A stretch of DNA of 25,726 nucleotides from an uncultured Eubacteriales bacterium (GTDB taxonomy: Bacteria > Bacillota > Clostridia > Monoglobales > Monoglobaceae). The notes beneath the pieces are model-generated. The model was not told where the DNA came from. It searched no databases and worked only from the letters and a program-made list of their open reading frames with translations. Within the stretch, counting starts at the first letter, position 1; each line of letters opens with the position of its first letter. Of this stretch, positions 7,329 to 16,300 are shown one piece after another. The stretch is from NCBI GenBank assembly GCA_905198865.1, contig CAJKEB010000026.1, positions 1-25,726 on the forward strand. The letters run 5' to 3'. A program made the translations under genes and the position numbers.

Positions 7329-8489
7329 ATGCAGAATAATATATTCAAAAAGATAACAATACTTACGGCTTCAATATGTATAATACTCACGCAAATCGGG
7401 GGTTATGCGATTGAGTCCGAATATGACTATGACTTTCAGATTGACGTTTCGGCTTTTTCAAACACCGAGGCGGGCAACATATCCTATGATACGCCGAGCG
7501 GCATAAATGCCAATATAACCGAGAACGGCAGCATGCTGTATATCAACGGCTATGAGAAGTATCTTAACGCACCTATGATTTACGCAAACGACGTTCTGAT
7601 GATTGCTCTTAAGTCGCTTCCGGATTTTATGCAGTGCAGCGTATACTATGACCCGTCGCTTTACACCGCGTATATAATCAACGGCGAATATTCAGTCCGC
7701 ATTGCACTCGGCAGCAATATTGCAATCATAAACAACACCTATACCGAATACTGGGATTCAAATCTGATAAATTACAACGGCACGCTTTATGTTCCGCTTG
7801 GCTCGCTTATGCAGACGCTGTGGTATGACACAGACTTTGCATACGGCGGCAGCGTGAATATCACAAGCCACACTCCGGAGGCGTACCGCTACAGCTATAT
7901 CGGCGGTGTTCATGTGGTATATATCGACCCGCTGAACCTCAAAGCCCAGGCGATAGTCAACAAGTCCGCCGAAAGCTGCGGAAAGGCGAATTACAGTAAC
8001 TCGTCATTTTTCGGTTGGGAGGCAAACGGCAACACATATTCTGTCGGTCACATAGTCAGTGAAGGTAACATAATTTCAAATTACGAAACACACGGTTCGC
8101 CCGTAACCACACTTATTGTCCACTATGACGGCACTGTTGAAGTTAAACGGGTATCCGATATATCCGCAGAACCAAACGTAATGTTTGCTGTGAGCGGCTG
8201 CGGTGTACTTCCTGAAGTAATGTCTGCCGCCGAGGGGTTTGTCGGCACATTTGACATCGACCGTTACACCAACAGAACATACATCGGCTATAACCCGACA
8301 ATAAACAAAATTGTGCTTTGTGTAAGCTCGTCCACCACACTGAGCCGTGCCGGACAGGTATTGTCTGACCTCGGCTGCATCGCCGGTCTTGCACTTGACG
8401 GCGGCGGAAGCGCCGCGCTTGGACTTGACAACGGAGTGCGTTTCAGCTCGGATGGACGCAAGCAATATGCCGTACTGTACTGGGAGTAA
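7329..8489 (+). CDS. Secreted phosphodiester glycosidase (NAGPA) domain protein
   Basis: 386 residues. A signal peptide covers about 1-27 (basic KK, then hydrophobic ILTASICIILTQIGGYA). Residues about 68-167 resemble the copper-amine-oxidase N-terminal-like stalk found in many Clostridia surface proteins (two copies of a Y-x-NG / VPLGSLM pattern). The C-terminal part from about 190 is a phosphodiester glycosidase domain: FFGW, the GCGVLP segment, and the family hallmark ALDGGGSAAL with DGGGS at 357-361. Members cleave phosphodiester-linked sugars; in bacteria they are usually extracellular and thought to act on wall or polymer-linked glycans. Start chosen at ATG 7329 because AAAGGA precedes it by seven bases; the open frame extends further upstream through the promoter. 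It has no wall anchor and may be freely secreted. A bidirectional terminator follows. Confidence 0.85.
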   Translation: MQNNIFKKITILTASICIILTQIGGYAIESEYDYDFQIDVSAFSNTEAGNISYDTPSGINANITENGSMLYINGYEKYLNAPMIYANDVLMIALKSLPDFMQCSVYYDPSLYTAYIINGEYSVRIALGSNIAIINNTYTEYWDSNLINYNGTLYVPLGSLMQTLWYDTDFAYGGSVNITSHTPEAYRYSYIGGVHVVYIDPLNLKAQAIVNKSAESCGKANYSNSSFFGWEANGNTYSVGHIVSEGNIISNYETHGSPVTTLIVHYDGTVEVKRVSDISAEPNVMFAVSGCGVLPEVMSAAEGFVGTFDIDRYTNRTYIGYNPTINKIVLCVSSSTTLSRAGQVLSDLGCIAGLALDGGGSAALGLDNGVRFSSDGRKQYAVLYWE

Positions 8490-8530
8490 GCAAGCTTTAA
8501 TTATTGTGTCTGACTTACAATATAAGAACA

Positions 8531-8554
8531 AGAGAGCCGCAGAAACGGCTCTCT
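8531..8554. terminator. Bidirectional terminator between convergent genes
   Basis: A 9-bp stem (AGAGAGCCG / CGGCTCTCT, loop CAGAAA) lies between the ends of two convergent genes. Downstream on the plus strand is TTAATTATG, and on the minus strand TGTTCTTATA, so it can serve both, with modest T-runs. Confidence 0.8.
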
Positions 8555-8577
8555 TTAATTATGTCTGTTTATATATT

Positions 8578-11500
8578 TTATTTAATATATTCGGCAATTC
8601 TGTTGAATACTGCCGCTGCCTCCGCCCTTGTTGCATTCGAAAGCGGAGCAAAGGTATTGTCATCATTTCCGATCATAATACCGTTATCAGAATTCCAGAT
8701 TACAGCGTCCTTTGCATAATCGGAAATATCCGCATTATCGGCATAATTCAATGCGTTGTTCACTTCCGTATCATAGCCCTTAAGATTAGCATATCTGTAT
8801 ATGATTGCCGCCATTTGCTCCCGGGTAATATTATCATCCGGAGAAAATTCGTCAGCCGAACAACCCTCAACAATTTTATTCGCGCTTGCCCATGCGACCG
8901 CGTCAGCATAATACTCATCTGCCGGAACATCCGTAAAGGTGTATCCGACTGTTATCTCAGGCTCGCCCTCCATTCTGTAAAGCACTTCTACAAACATTCC
9001 TCTTGTTATATTCATATCCGGAGCAAATTCTGTTTCGCTTATGCCTGTCATCAGACCATTCTCAAATACATATTTTACCGAATCGTAATACCACGCATCT
9101 TTAGGAACATCAACAAATGCAAATTCCGGCGACTGTTGGTCTGCTGCGTACGGCGTGCTTGCCGGTTCCGGAACAGCTGTCGGACTTGGCGTAGGAGTTG
9201 ATTTTTGCGGCGAAGACGATGAAGACGCTGAACCACCACCGCTGCTACTCTTTGGCGTTGCTGTTGGTGTCGTTGCAGGCGTAGCTGTCGGCTCAACCGT
9301 TGGTGTTGCTGTTGGCGTTGCTGTCGGTGTCGCTGTTGGTGTCGTTGCAGGCGTAGCTGTCGGCTCAACCGTTGGTGTTGCTGTCGGTGCAACTGTTGGT
9401 GTAACTGTCGGTGCAACTGTTGGTGTTGCTGTCGGTGCAACTGTTGGTGCAACTGTTGATGTTGCTGTCGGTGCAACTGTTGGTGTTGCTGTCGGTGTCG
9501 CTGTTGGTGTTGCTGTTGGTGCAACTGTTGGTGTTGCTGTCGGTGTTGCTGTCGGTGCAACTGTTGGTGTAACTGTCGGTGCAACTGTTGGTGTAACTGT
9601 CGGTACAACTGTTGGTGTTGTTGCTGTTGGTGCAACTGTTGATGTTGCTGTCGGTGCAATTGTTGGTGTTGCTGTCGGTGCAACTGTTGGTGTTGCTGTC
9701 GGCGCAACCGTAGGTGTTGCTGTTGGTTCAAGTGTTGGTGTCGGCTCCGGAGTTGATGTCGGTTCAGGTGTTGATGTCGGTTCAGGGACGAAAGTATTTA
9801 TTGCGACCTCACAATTATCACTCTTAAAGCTGCTTGCTGTCGCTTTATAACGTACCAAACACGTTGTACCGCCCGGAATGTCATTAACAGTGCTGCCGCC
9901 GTCAGTCCATATTGTACCGCTGTCCGTGCTGTATTCCATAGCAGAGGTAATACCCGCAATACTGCCTGTGCCGTCAACTGCGTCCGGCTGTGTTACCACG
10001 AAGTCACTTTCTGTCGGAGCAGTCGGACGCGCCGGTACTTCAAGCGGCTGTGCCGTACTGTCCGTGTGATTTGTGTCACTTGCTTTCTTCACGATTGAAA
10101 TTGTTTCGCCGATATAGCTTTCAACCGCAAGCGCGCCGTTTGTCGGTGTAACCTCCGTGTTATTAATGGTATATTTGCCGCTTTCAAAGCCTGTCAGTGT
10201 TTCATCTGTATAATCAATCGCAATCTCTGGCGTTTCCTCTGCCAGCGGATCTATCGTAACCGATACATCAAACGTAAACGGTTCTGTGCCGAACTCAACC
10301 GACATAAGTGATACTTCGGGTGCTTTTTCCTCTGCCTTAATCGTCAGCGTGTATATACCCGCTGCGGCAGTACCCGGAATTGTCAATGTCTCGCCGTCAA
10401 TTGTTGCACCCAGTTTTGTATCGTTGCCGCTTACAATTTCGTATGTGAATTTGCCGGCTGAAGATGTGCCCGCCGCAAATACAGTGTATTCGGACAAATC
10501 CTGCTTCTTTTCCGTACCGTAGGTGGTGGTAACGGTCTTTTCGTTATCGTTTTCGCCGTACTTTTCCTCACCTACTGCATAAACGGTTATATCTGCTGTA
10601 ACCTCTGTATCAGCCGTAAATTCCGTGCCGCTTGTACTTTCCGTCTGAGACCATTTTGTGAATGCGTATGTGTCTGATGTCGGAGCTGCCGGGAGTGCGA
10701 CAGTAGCGTTCGGATTTGCATATGCTGCCGCATATTCCTTATAGTCGCTTTCGGTTTCGCTGTCCTTAACAACAAAGGTTACTTTGTATACCGTCTTTGC
10801 GCTCTCGCTTGTAAGAACAGGTAACACGTCCTTGGTTTCACCCGTCAGCTTCTGTCCCCATACCATAGGAACAATATTGGTTTCAGTATCTGCTTCCTGT
10901 CCGCTCTGCAAAAGATATGCAACCGCACCCGACGCAAACTCTGTGTCGGTTTTGCTTACTGCTGCGCCGTCAGAGTCGCTGCCGCATATGCCGCCGCTTG
11001 CCTTGCCCTTGAGGTAATAGCTGTTTTCTATTGTGCCGTATTCATTTTTTCCGCACACGCCGCCGAGACTACCACCTGTTCCGCTAACATTACCGGTGCT
11101 ATAGCAGCTGCTGATTTCGCCTCTATAATTATCTCCGCACACGCCGCCGATACTATCTTTACCACTAACTGCACCTGTGCTATAGCAGTTGGTGATTTGA
11201 GAGCTGATAATCTGTCCGCACACGCCGCCGACAATTGTTCCGCTGTTAATTGTTACGCTGACTGCGCCGGTGTTATAACAGCCCTCCATTTTACCGTTCC
11301 CAATATATCCGCACACACCGCCGACCTCGAAATCTCCGCTGACTGCGCCGGTGTTATAGCAGCCCACGACTGTGCCGCCATCACTCTCTCCGCACACACC
11401 GCCGACAAATTCGCCTTCATATTTACTATTCCCACTTATTACGCCGATTACTGCGCCGGTGTTATAGCAATTTGTGACTGTGCCGGTATTCGTTCCGCAC

Positions 11501-13083
11501 ACGCCGCCGATATAATCACCTGTTCCTCTGACTGTACCGGTATTATAAGATTTTTCGATTTTGCCGTCATTATATCCGCACACGCCGCCGACATGATCGC
11601 CGCCGTCTAAATAGGAATCGGCAACGCCGACACTTAAAACAGAACCGAAAGTTTCACTTTCGGTGTCATATCCAACATAGCCGAACAAGCCGGCATAATC
11701 TATACTGATGTCACTAAAGTACAAACCGCTTATGGTATGTCCCTGTCCGTCAAAGGCGCCGATGTATTGGTTTGAACTGCTGCCGATTGGCGTCCAACTC
11801 GCAAAGTCGCCGCTGCTTAATTTTCCGTCAGCGTCAAGAACGTCTGTATTTACTGTAATATCAGCCGTGAGGACAGCACTTGCAGCGGTGTTTCCGTTGT
11901 TGACATATTCTGCAAACCAGTAAAGCTCTGGCGAGTTGGAAATCTGATATGTACCGTTCTTCTGCACCGGTTCATATGTAAAGTAACCATCACACAACGT
12001 ACAGTAGTAATCGAGATGGTTGTGGTAAGTGCTGCTTGCATAATAAACCGCGTTTTTGCCGTTATTGAATACAGGTGAAACATCCTTGGTTTCGCCTGTC
12101 AGCGTCTGACCCCATACAAGAGCACCCTCGCCCGTTGAACCGTTTAAGAGATATGCAACCGCGCCGCTTGCAAATTCATCGGTAGTTTTGCCGGGAACAT
12201 TATCGCTGACTGTACCATTGTTTGTGCCATAAGCAGAGCCGGTATAAACAGTGCTGTTATAATAGCAGTTTTTGATTGTACGGCCATTGTATCCGCACAC
12301 GCCGCCGACATTGTTTGTTCCTTTGACTGAGCCGGTATTATAGCAGTTTTCGATTGTGCCGTAATCATTATCTCCGACCACGCCGCCGACTTGCTGGCTG
12401 CCGCTGACTGCGCCGGTGCTATAGCAGTTTTTGATTGTGCCACAGTAATTAAATCCGCATACGCCGCCGACTTCATCCTCTCCGCTGACTGTGCCGGTAT
12501 TATAACATTTTTCGATTTTTCCGTCATTATATCCACACACGCCGCCGACCTTACTATTACCTTTAAAATAGGATTGGGCAACGCCAACGCTTAAAATACT
12601 GCCGCCGCTTCCCACATAGCCGACCAATCCGACACAATCTGTGTTTTTATTATTGGAGTACAAGCCGCTTATGGTGTGTCCCTGTCCGTCAAATATACCG
12701 GTGTATTGATTTGAGCTGCTGCCGATAGGCGTCCAGTCTGCAAAGCTATCACCGTTTGTTACATTACCGTCTTGGTCAAATGTCAAAGAAGTCAGCAGAC
12801 CGTTGTTTATCGTAATATCAGCCGTGAGGACTGCGTTTGCCGAGGTGTTCTGCACAGTACTGTCTGTCAGCGTGCCGTTTACCAGTCCTGCAAACCAGTA
12901 CAGCTCCTCAGGTGTAGCGATTTGATACGGACTGCCCACAGAACCGTCACCCGTTGGCTTTGACGGCGTAATGTCCGCCGCATTCGCTGTCAGTGTGCCG
13001 AATATTCCGTTTGGGAAATTCAGCAGCATTGCCATCGTGACCGCAAGCAATAATGCTATTGGTTTTTTGAATTTTGCCGTCAT
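8578..13083 (-). CDS. GLUG-repeat surface protein with PT-rich stalk and three SLH domains
   Basis: 1501 residues. Signal peptide at about 1-35. Two blocks of GLUG repeats (VGGVCGYNDGKIEKCYNTG type) lie at about 130-300 and 440-720. An InlB-type module follows near 760-830, then Ig-like modules to about 1095; a segment near 920-1090 is shared with the two neighbouring surface proteins. A Pro/Thr/Ala repeat (PTATPTVAPT) runs about 1100-1280 and should act as a wall-spanning stalk. Three SLH domains at about 1323-1501 carry the TRGM, TREQ and TRAE variants of the binding motif and end the protein at EYIK. SLH triplets hold proteins to secondary wall polymers, so this is a non-covalently anchored adhesin-like protein; the ligand is unknown. 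ATG 13083 has AAGGAGGAG 7 bases upstream. It has its own promoter and is not co-transcribed with the 2670-residue gene. Confidence 0.93.
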   Translation of the reverse strand: MTAKFKKPIALLLAVTMAMLLNFPNGIFGTLTANAADITPSKPTGDGSVGSPYQIATPEELYWFAGLVNGTLTDSTVQNTSANAVLTADITINNGLLTSLTFDQDGNVTNGDSFADWTPIGSSSNQYTGIFDGQGHTISGLYSNNKNTDCVGLVGYVGSGGSILSVGVAQSYFKGNSKVGGVCGYNDGKIEKCYNTGTVSGEDEVGGVCGFNYCGTIKNCYSTGAVSGSQQVGGVVGDNDYGTIENCYNTGSVKGTNNVGGVCGYNGRTIKNCYYNSTVYTGSAYGTNNGTVSDNVPGKTTDEFASGAVAYLLNGSTGEGALVWGQTLTGETKDVSPVFNNGKNAVYYASSTYHNHLDYYCTLCDGYFTYEPVQKNGTYQISNSPELYWFAEYVNNGNTAASAVLTADITVNTDVLDADGKLSSGDFASWTPIGSSSNQYIGAFDGQGHTISGLYFSDISIDYAGLFGYVGYDTESETFGSVLSVGVADSYLDGGDHVGGVCGYNDGKIEKSYNTGTVRGTGDYIGGVCGTNTGTVTNCYNTGAVIGVISGNSKYEGEFVGGVCGESDGGTVVGCYNTGAVSGDFEVGGVCGYIGNGKMEGCYNTGAVSVTINSGTIVGGVCGQIISSQITNCYSTGAVSGKDSIGGVCGDNYRGEISSCYSTGNVSGTGGSLGGVCGKNEYGTIENSYYLKGKASGGICGSDSDGAAVSKTDTEFASGAVAYLLQSGQEADTETNIVPMVWGQKLTGETKDVLPVLTSESAKTVYKVTFVVKDSETESDYKEYAAAYANPNATVALPAAPTSDTYAFTKWSQTESTSGTEFTADTEVTADITVYAVGEEKYGENDNEKTVTTTYGTEKKQDLSEYTVFAAGTSSAGKFTYEIVSGNDTKLGATIDGETLTIPGTAAAGIYTLTIKAEEKAPEVSLMSVEFGTEPFTFDVSVTIDPLAEETPEIAIDYTDETLTGFESGKYTINNTEVTPTNGALAVESYIGETISIVKKASDTNHTDSTAQPLEVPARPTAPTESDFVVTQPDAVDGTGSIAGITSAMEYSTDSGTIWTDGGSTVNDIPGGTTCLVRYKATASSFKSDNCEVAINTFVPEPTSTPEPTSTPEPTPTLEPTATPTVAPTATPTVAPTATPTIAPTATSTVAPTATTPTVVPTVTPTVAPTVTPTVAPTATPTATPTVAPTATPTATPTATPTVAPTATSTVAPTVAPTATPTVAPTVTPTVAPTATPTVEPTATPATTPTATPTATPTATPTVEPTATPATTPTATPKSSSGGGSASSSSSPQKSTPTPSPTAVPEPASTPYAADQQSPEFAFVDVPKDAWYYDSVKYVFENGLMTGISETEFAPDMNITRGMFVEVLYRMEGEPEITVGYTFTDVPADEYYADAVAWASANKIVEGCSADEFSPDDNITREQMAAIIYRYANLKGYDTEVNNALNYADNADISDYAKDAVIWNSDNGIMIGNDDNTFAPLSNATRAEAAAVFNRIAEYIK
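9246..9800 (-). repeat. Low-complexity tandem repeat coding for Pro-Thr-rich stalk
   Basis: About 550 bases built from 6-base units (GGTGTT, GCTGTC, GCAACT on the plus strand), combined into higher-order units of 12, 18 and 24 bases. A block of about 70 bases near 9260 is repeated almost exactly at about 9330. On the coding strand it gives PTATPTVAPT. Length is likely to vary between strains. Confidence 0.9.
9816..10075 (-). repeat. Block shared with the neighbouring 2670-residue protein gene
   Basis: This segment matches 13645-13895 at roughly nine of ten bases by eye. It encodes a domain with the pattern RPTAPTESDF...GSIAGIT..MEYSTD...WTDG...DIPGGTT..VRYKATASSFKSD. The left-most coding neighbour at 22335-22460 shares its upstream half. 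These are direct repeats on the same strand. Confidence 0.85.
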
Positions 13084-13142
13084 TAAAAGCTCCTCCTTGT
13101 ATTCAGTAATAATATATAATTAATAAACTGCATATGTAATTT

Positions 13143-13172
13143 ATTATAATATTTTTGTGCAACTACTGTCAA
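13143..13172 (-). promoter_or_regulatory. Promoter of the SLH surface protein gene
   Basis: On the minus strand TTGACA (13167-13172) and TATAAT (13143-13148) are separated by 18 bases. The promoter belongs to a control module that is duplicated at 21405-21540. Transcripts would have a leader of about 55 bases. Confidence 0.9.
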
Positions 13173-13180
13173 TAGACATT

Positions 13181-13230
13181 GCGTGAAATGACATTCAGCG
13201 ATGTAAATCAACATAAAAACAGCCGCATAC
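13181..13230 (-). promoter_or_regulatory. Conserved 50-base upstream control region, copy 1
   Basis: These 50 bases are identical to 21464-21513, while the flanking untranslated DNA differs more. The promoter-proximal GAAATGAC (plus strand, 13185-13192) ends 12 bases from the -35 box. Identity outside coding DNA suggests a regulator site or a very recent duplication. Confidence 0.7.
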
Positions 13231-13259
13231 AAAAAGGTACGATGTAAAAATCGTACCCT
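13231..13259 (-). terminator. Terminator of the 2670-residue protein gene
   Basis: On the minus strand a GGTACGAT / ATCGTACC stem with a 6-nt loop is followed by TTTTTG. It lies about 50 bases past the stop codon of the giant gene and abuts the control module of the next gene. Confidence 0.9.
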
Positions 13260-13311
13260 TTGCAGTTATTTTGTAGTTATTTTGCAGTTATATGAATGTA
13301 ACATGTAATCT

Positions 13312-16300
13312 TTAATATATGTTTGCTATTGCATCAATCAGCGGACACTGATCAATATCCCACAGAATAAACTTATAATTATTTGTTTCCGGCAAATCAG
13401 AGGTTATTGTCAGTTTGCCGTCAACAATCTGATTTTCACCAAGCTTTGCACTGATTAGCTGTCCGTTATCGTTATATTCAGCCAAATATAATGTAACTGA
13501 TGAAACTTCATCTGCGTTGCCGTCAAGCGGTGTTATCGTAAATACAGCCTTATCCCCTACAACTTCATTGTCTATAGTAATCTTATCCGCATATTTACCT
13601 ATCGGTGTAATTTCCTCAGCTGTACCTTCACCGATTACAATCACATAACTATCACTCTTAAAGCTGCTTGCTGTCGCTTTATAGCGTACCCAATACGTTG
13701 TACCGCCCGGAATGTCAGTAACAGTGCTGTCGCCGTCAGTCCATGTTGTGCCGCCGTCTGTGCTGTACTCCATAGCCGCGGTAATACCCGCAATGCTGCC
13801 TGTTTCACCGATTTCACTCGGCTGTGTTACCGTGAAGTCACTTTCTGTCGGTGCAGTCGGACGCGCCGGTATTTCAAGTGTCTGTGCAGCACTGTCAAGA
13901 GTTGATGTACCGTTACCTTTGCGAACTATACTTACTGTCTTGCCCATATAATTTGCCACCGGCACTACTCCGTTTTCTACTGTAACAGTTTCTTCGCCTA
14001 TTTTGTAGCTTGCACCGTCTACAAAGCCTGTTAGTGTTTCGTTTACATAGTCTACTTTAATTTCAGGTGTTGCTTCCGGCTGGACATCTGAGATATTGAA
14101 TGTAAGCGTAAGCTTCGCACTGCCTACCGCTGTATCCGGTTCAAGCGCCATTAGTGACACTGCACTTTCTGTGCCGCTGTCCGTTACATCAAACACAACA
14201 GTGTATCTTCCCAGCTGTGTCGGAGTACCTGATATTTTTCCGGAAGAAAGCGTTAAGCCATCGGGAAGTACGCTTCCCTCTGCAAGAGTAAATGTAAATT
14301 CTCTTGCTATATCTGCATTTTCAAACTTAACATAATCCGCAAGCTTGATTTCTTCCATCTCAACATTTTGCAAAAGCTCAATCACGTCGCTCTTTTCAGT
14401 TCCTTTGAACGCATCACCGAATACCGCAAAAATTCCTACCGGCTCATTAGGCATTACAAACGAATTGTTTTCATCAAGCTCAACACCCGTAACCATCGCA
14501 GACTGTCCCGCTTTGTCAGGCGTTATTGTCAATGTGACAGTTTCGCCTGCCCTTGCAAATGCCTTATCAGCTGTTACACTGCCGCCTGTGATATTTTCGT
14601 TTATTGTAACTTCATAGTAAAGCTTACTGCCTTCCTCTGCAAATACAAGCTTATCATCCTTTACATCCCATCTGTGCAGTCCTTCCATGACGCCGCTGTT
14701 AAGCTTAGCCGCAACATAGCCTGATATAATATCATCCTCTGTCACTGCTTCTGAAAAATCATTTCCATTCTCAAGGTTAGACGATTCAAGTCTGGCATTT
14801 ATGTCCTCTGTCTGCAGATAGAATGAATTTAAAATAATCATATTAACATCATAGTATGTGTTATAGTAAGCAATCGCATATACATCATAATCACCGGTAA
14901 CATTTCCGCCGTTGTAGCAGTTCTTTATCGTTAAGTCACCTCCACCATGTCCGACAATACCGCCCGCCGAATTGTATGCATCAACATCACCGTTATTTAT
15001 GCAGTTGTTTATTACACTATTGCCCCGAGCGCTACTGATTATACCGCCTGCGTAATCTCCCGATACATTGCCGCTATTTATGCAGTTGATAATCTCAACG
15101 TTTTCGCCCTGTGCTGCTATACCGCCCGCGTCATCATGGTCTGCATAAACATCACCGTTATTTACGCAGCTTGTTATCACAACGTAGTCTTTAATGTAAT
15201 AAACTATACCGCCGGCATCATCACCGGTAACCTTACCGTTATTCACGCAGTTAGTCAGCTTTGCCGGATTGGTTTTAAGCCCTTCGACAGAACCGACAAT
15301 ACCGCCTGCACATTCTTCATTATTTGTTACAGCCGCATTGTTTACGCAGTCTGTAATCGTACCGCTGCTTTTACCCGCAACAGCGCCCATATAGTCGGCG
15401 TTTGCTTCAACACTGCCCTCTATTGTAAGGTTTTTCACAACCGCGTCGCTGTTAAGCACTGTAAACAATCCGTACTCATTCCAGTAACCTTCATCATCAC
15501 TCATTGCAAGCGTTACAGAATAACCGTTACCGTCAAATATACCGCTGTATCCGTAGCCGCCGCCTATCGGGTCACCGTCATAGCCCTCAATATTATTCAT
15601 AAGCTTAATATTGATGCCGTTATTGCCGTATTCAATAGTTTGCTTTACCTTTATAAGGTCATCAAGCGTACTTACAAGATAACATCCGTCATCGTCCTTT
15701 TCTATGTCCGCAGGCTCTACATTCATTACTATCTGACAGGTTTTAGCCGGCATAGTAAACGAGAATGTGTTTTTCTTGCCTTCAACAGGTGCTGCGTCAA
15801 ATTCCTCATCCGCGTATTTCGCCTGCACCGTTGCGCTGCTTATTACAAAGCCCTCGTCAAGCTTTGATGTGTCAAATGTCACTTCGACAGTGCTGCCTGC
15901 CTTATACGGCTTATATCCGTCAGGAGTTGTAAGCATATAATACGGCGCATTTTCTTCGTCGGCAAATACTATTTCCGCACTCGTGTCGGTTTCCGCAACA
16001 GACCATTCTTTGCAATCGTTAAACAGTGATACATATGCTTTTTTTTCCTCCAGCGCACCGTTGAGCGTCGCCGCGCCCTCTTCCCAAGCTGATTTTTCCG
16101 TTTCAGCCGACAAATCGATACACATATTAGCAATTTTGCCGTTTGCTATAAAACTGTTGCCGCTTTCCGATGGATTGGATATAGTACATTCATTTGCGAC
16201 AAACGCTACCTCGCCTTTATTGGTATTCTCATAAGCTATTGCCGCAGAATAAAATGAACCGCTAATATCACCCTTGTTTATACAGTTAAATATTGTTCCT

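Noticed and set aside
8347..9201. Plus-strand open frame of 284 codons running across the convergent terminator
   Set aside because: It overlaps the ends of two well-supported genes and passes through the terminator hairpin. The product is Cys/Arg/Ile-rich with no recognisable fold.
9075..9731. Minus-strand open frame of 218 codons rich in Gln and His
   Set aside because: It is an out-of-frame reading of the same hexamer repeat inside the SLH protein gene. The in-frame product has a signal peptide and SLH domains and is clearly the real one.
9155..9850. Plus-strand open frame of 231 codons giving VGVAVGATVGV repeats
   Set aside because: It is the antisense reading of the PT-rich tandem repeat in the SLH protein gene. 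It has no ribosome binding site, and its composition follows entirely from the repeat.
11028..12587. Several Ala/Ser-rich minus-strand open frames of 60-147 codons
   Set aside because: They are alternative-frame readings of the GLUG repeats in the SLH protein gene and all show the same repeated composition.
10980..12600. Regularly recurring CCGCACACGCCGCCGAC-like words resembling a CRISPR array
   Set aside because: Spacing is uneven (about 60-110 bases) and the words encode the VGGVCG core of GLUG repeats in an intact reading frame. The intervening DNA is also related, unlike spacers.
14947..15867. Plus-strand open frame of 306 codons
   Set aside because: It is an antisense shadow of the giant GLUG gene, made possible by its repetitive codon pattern. 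It shows no start signal and no domain.
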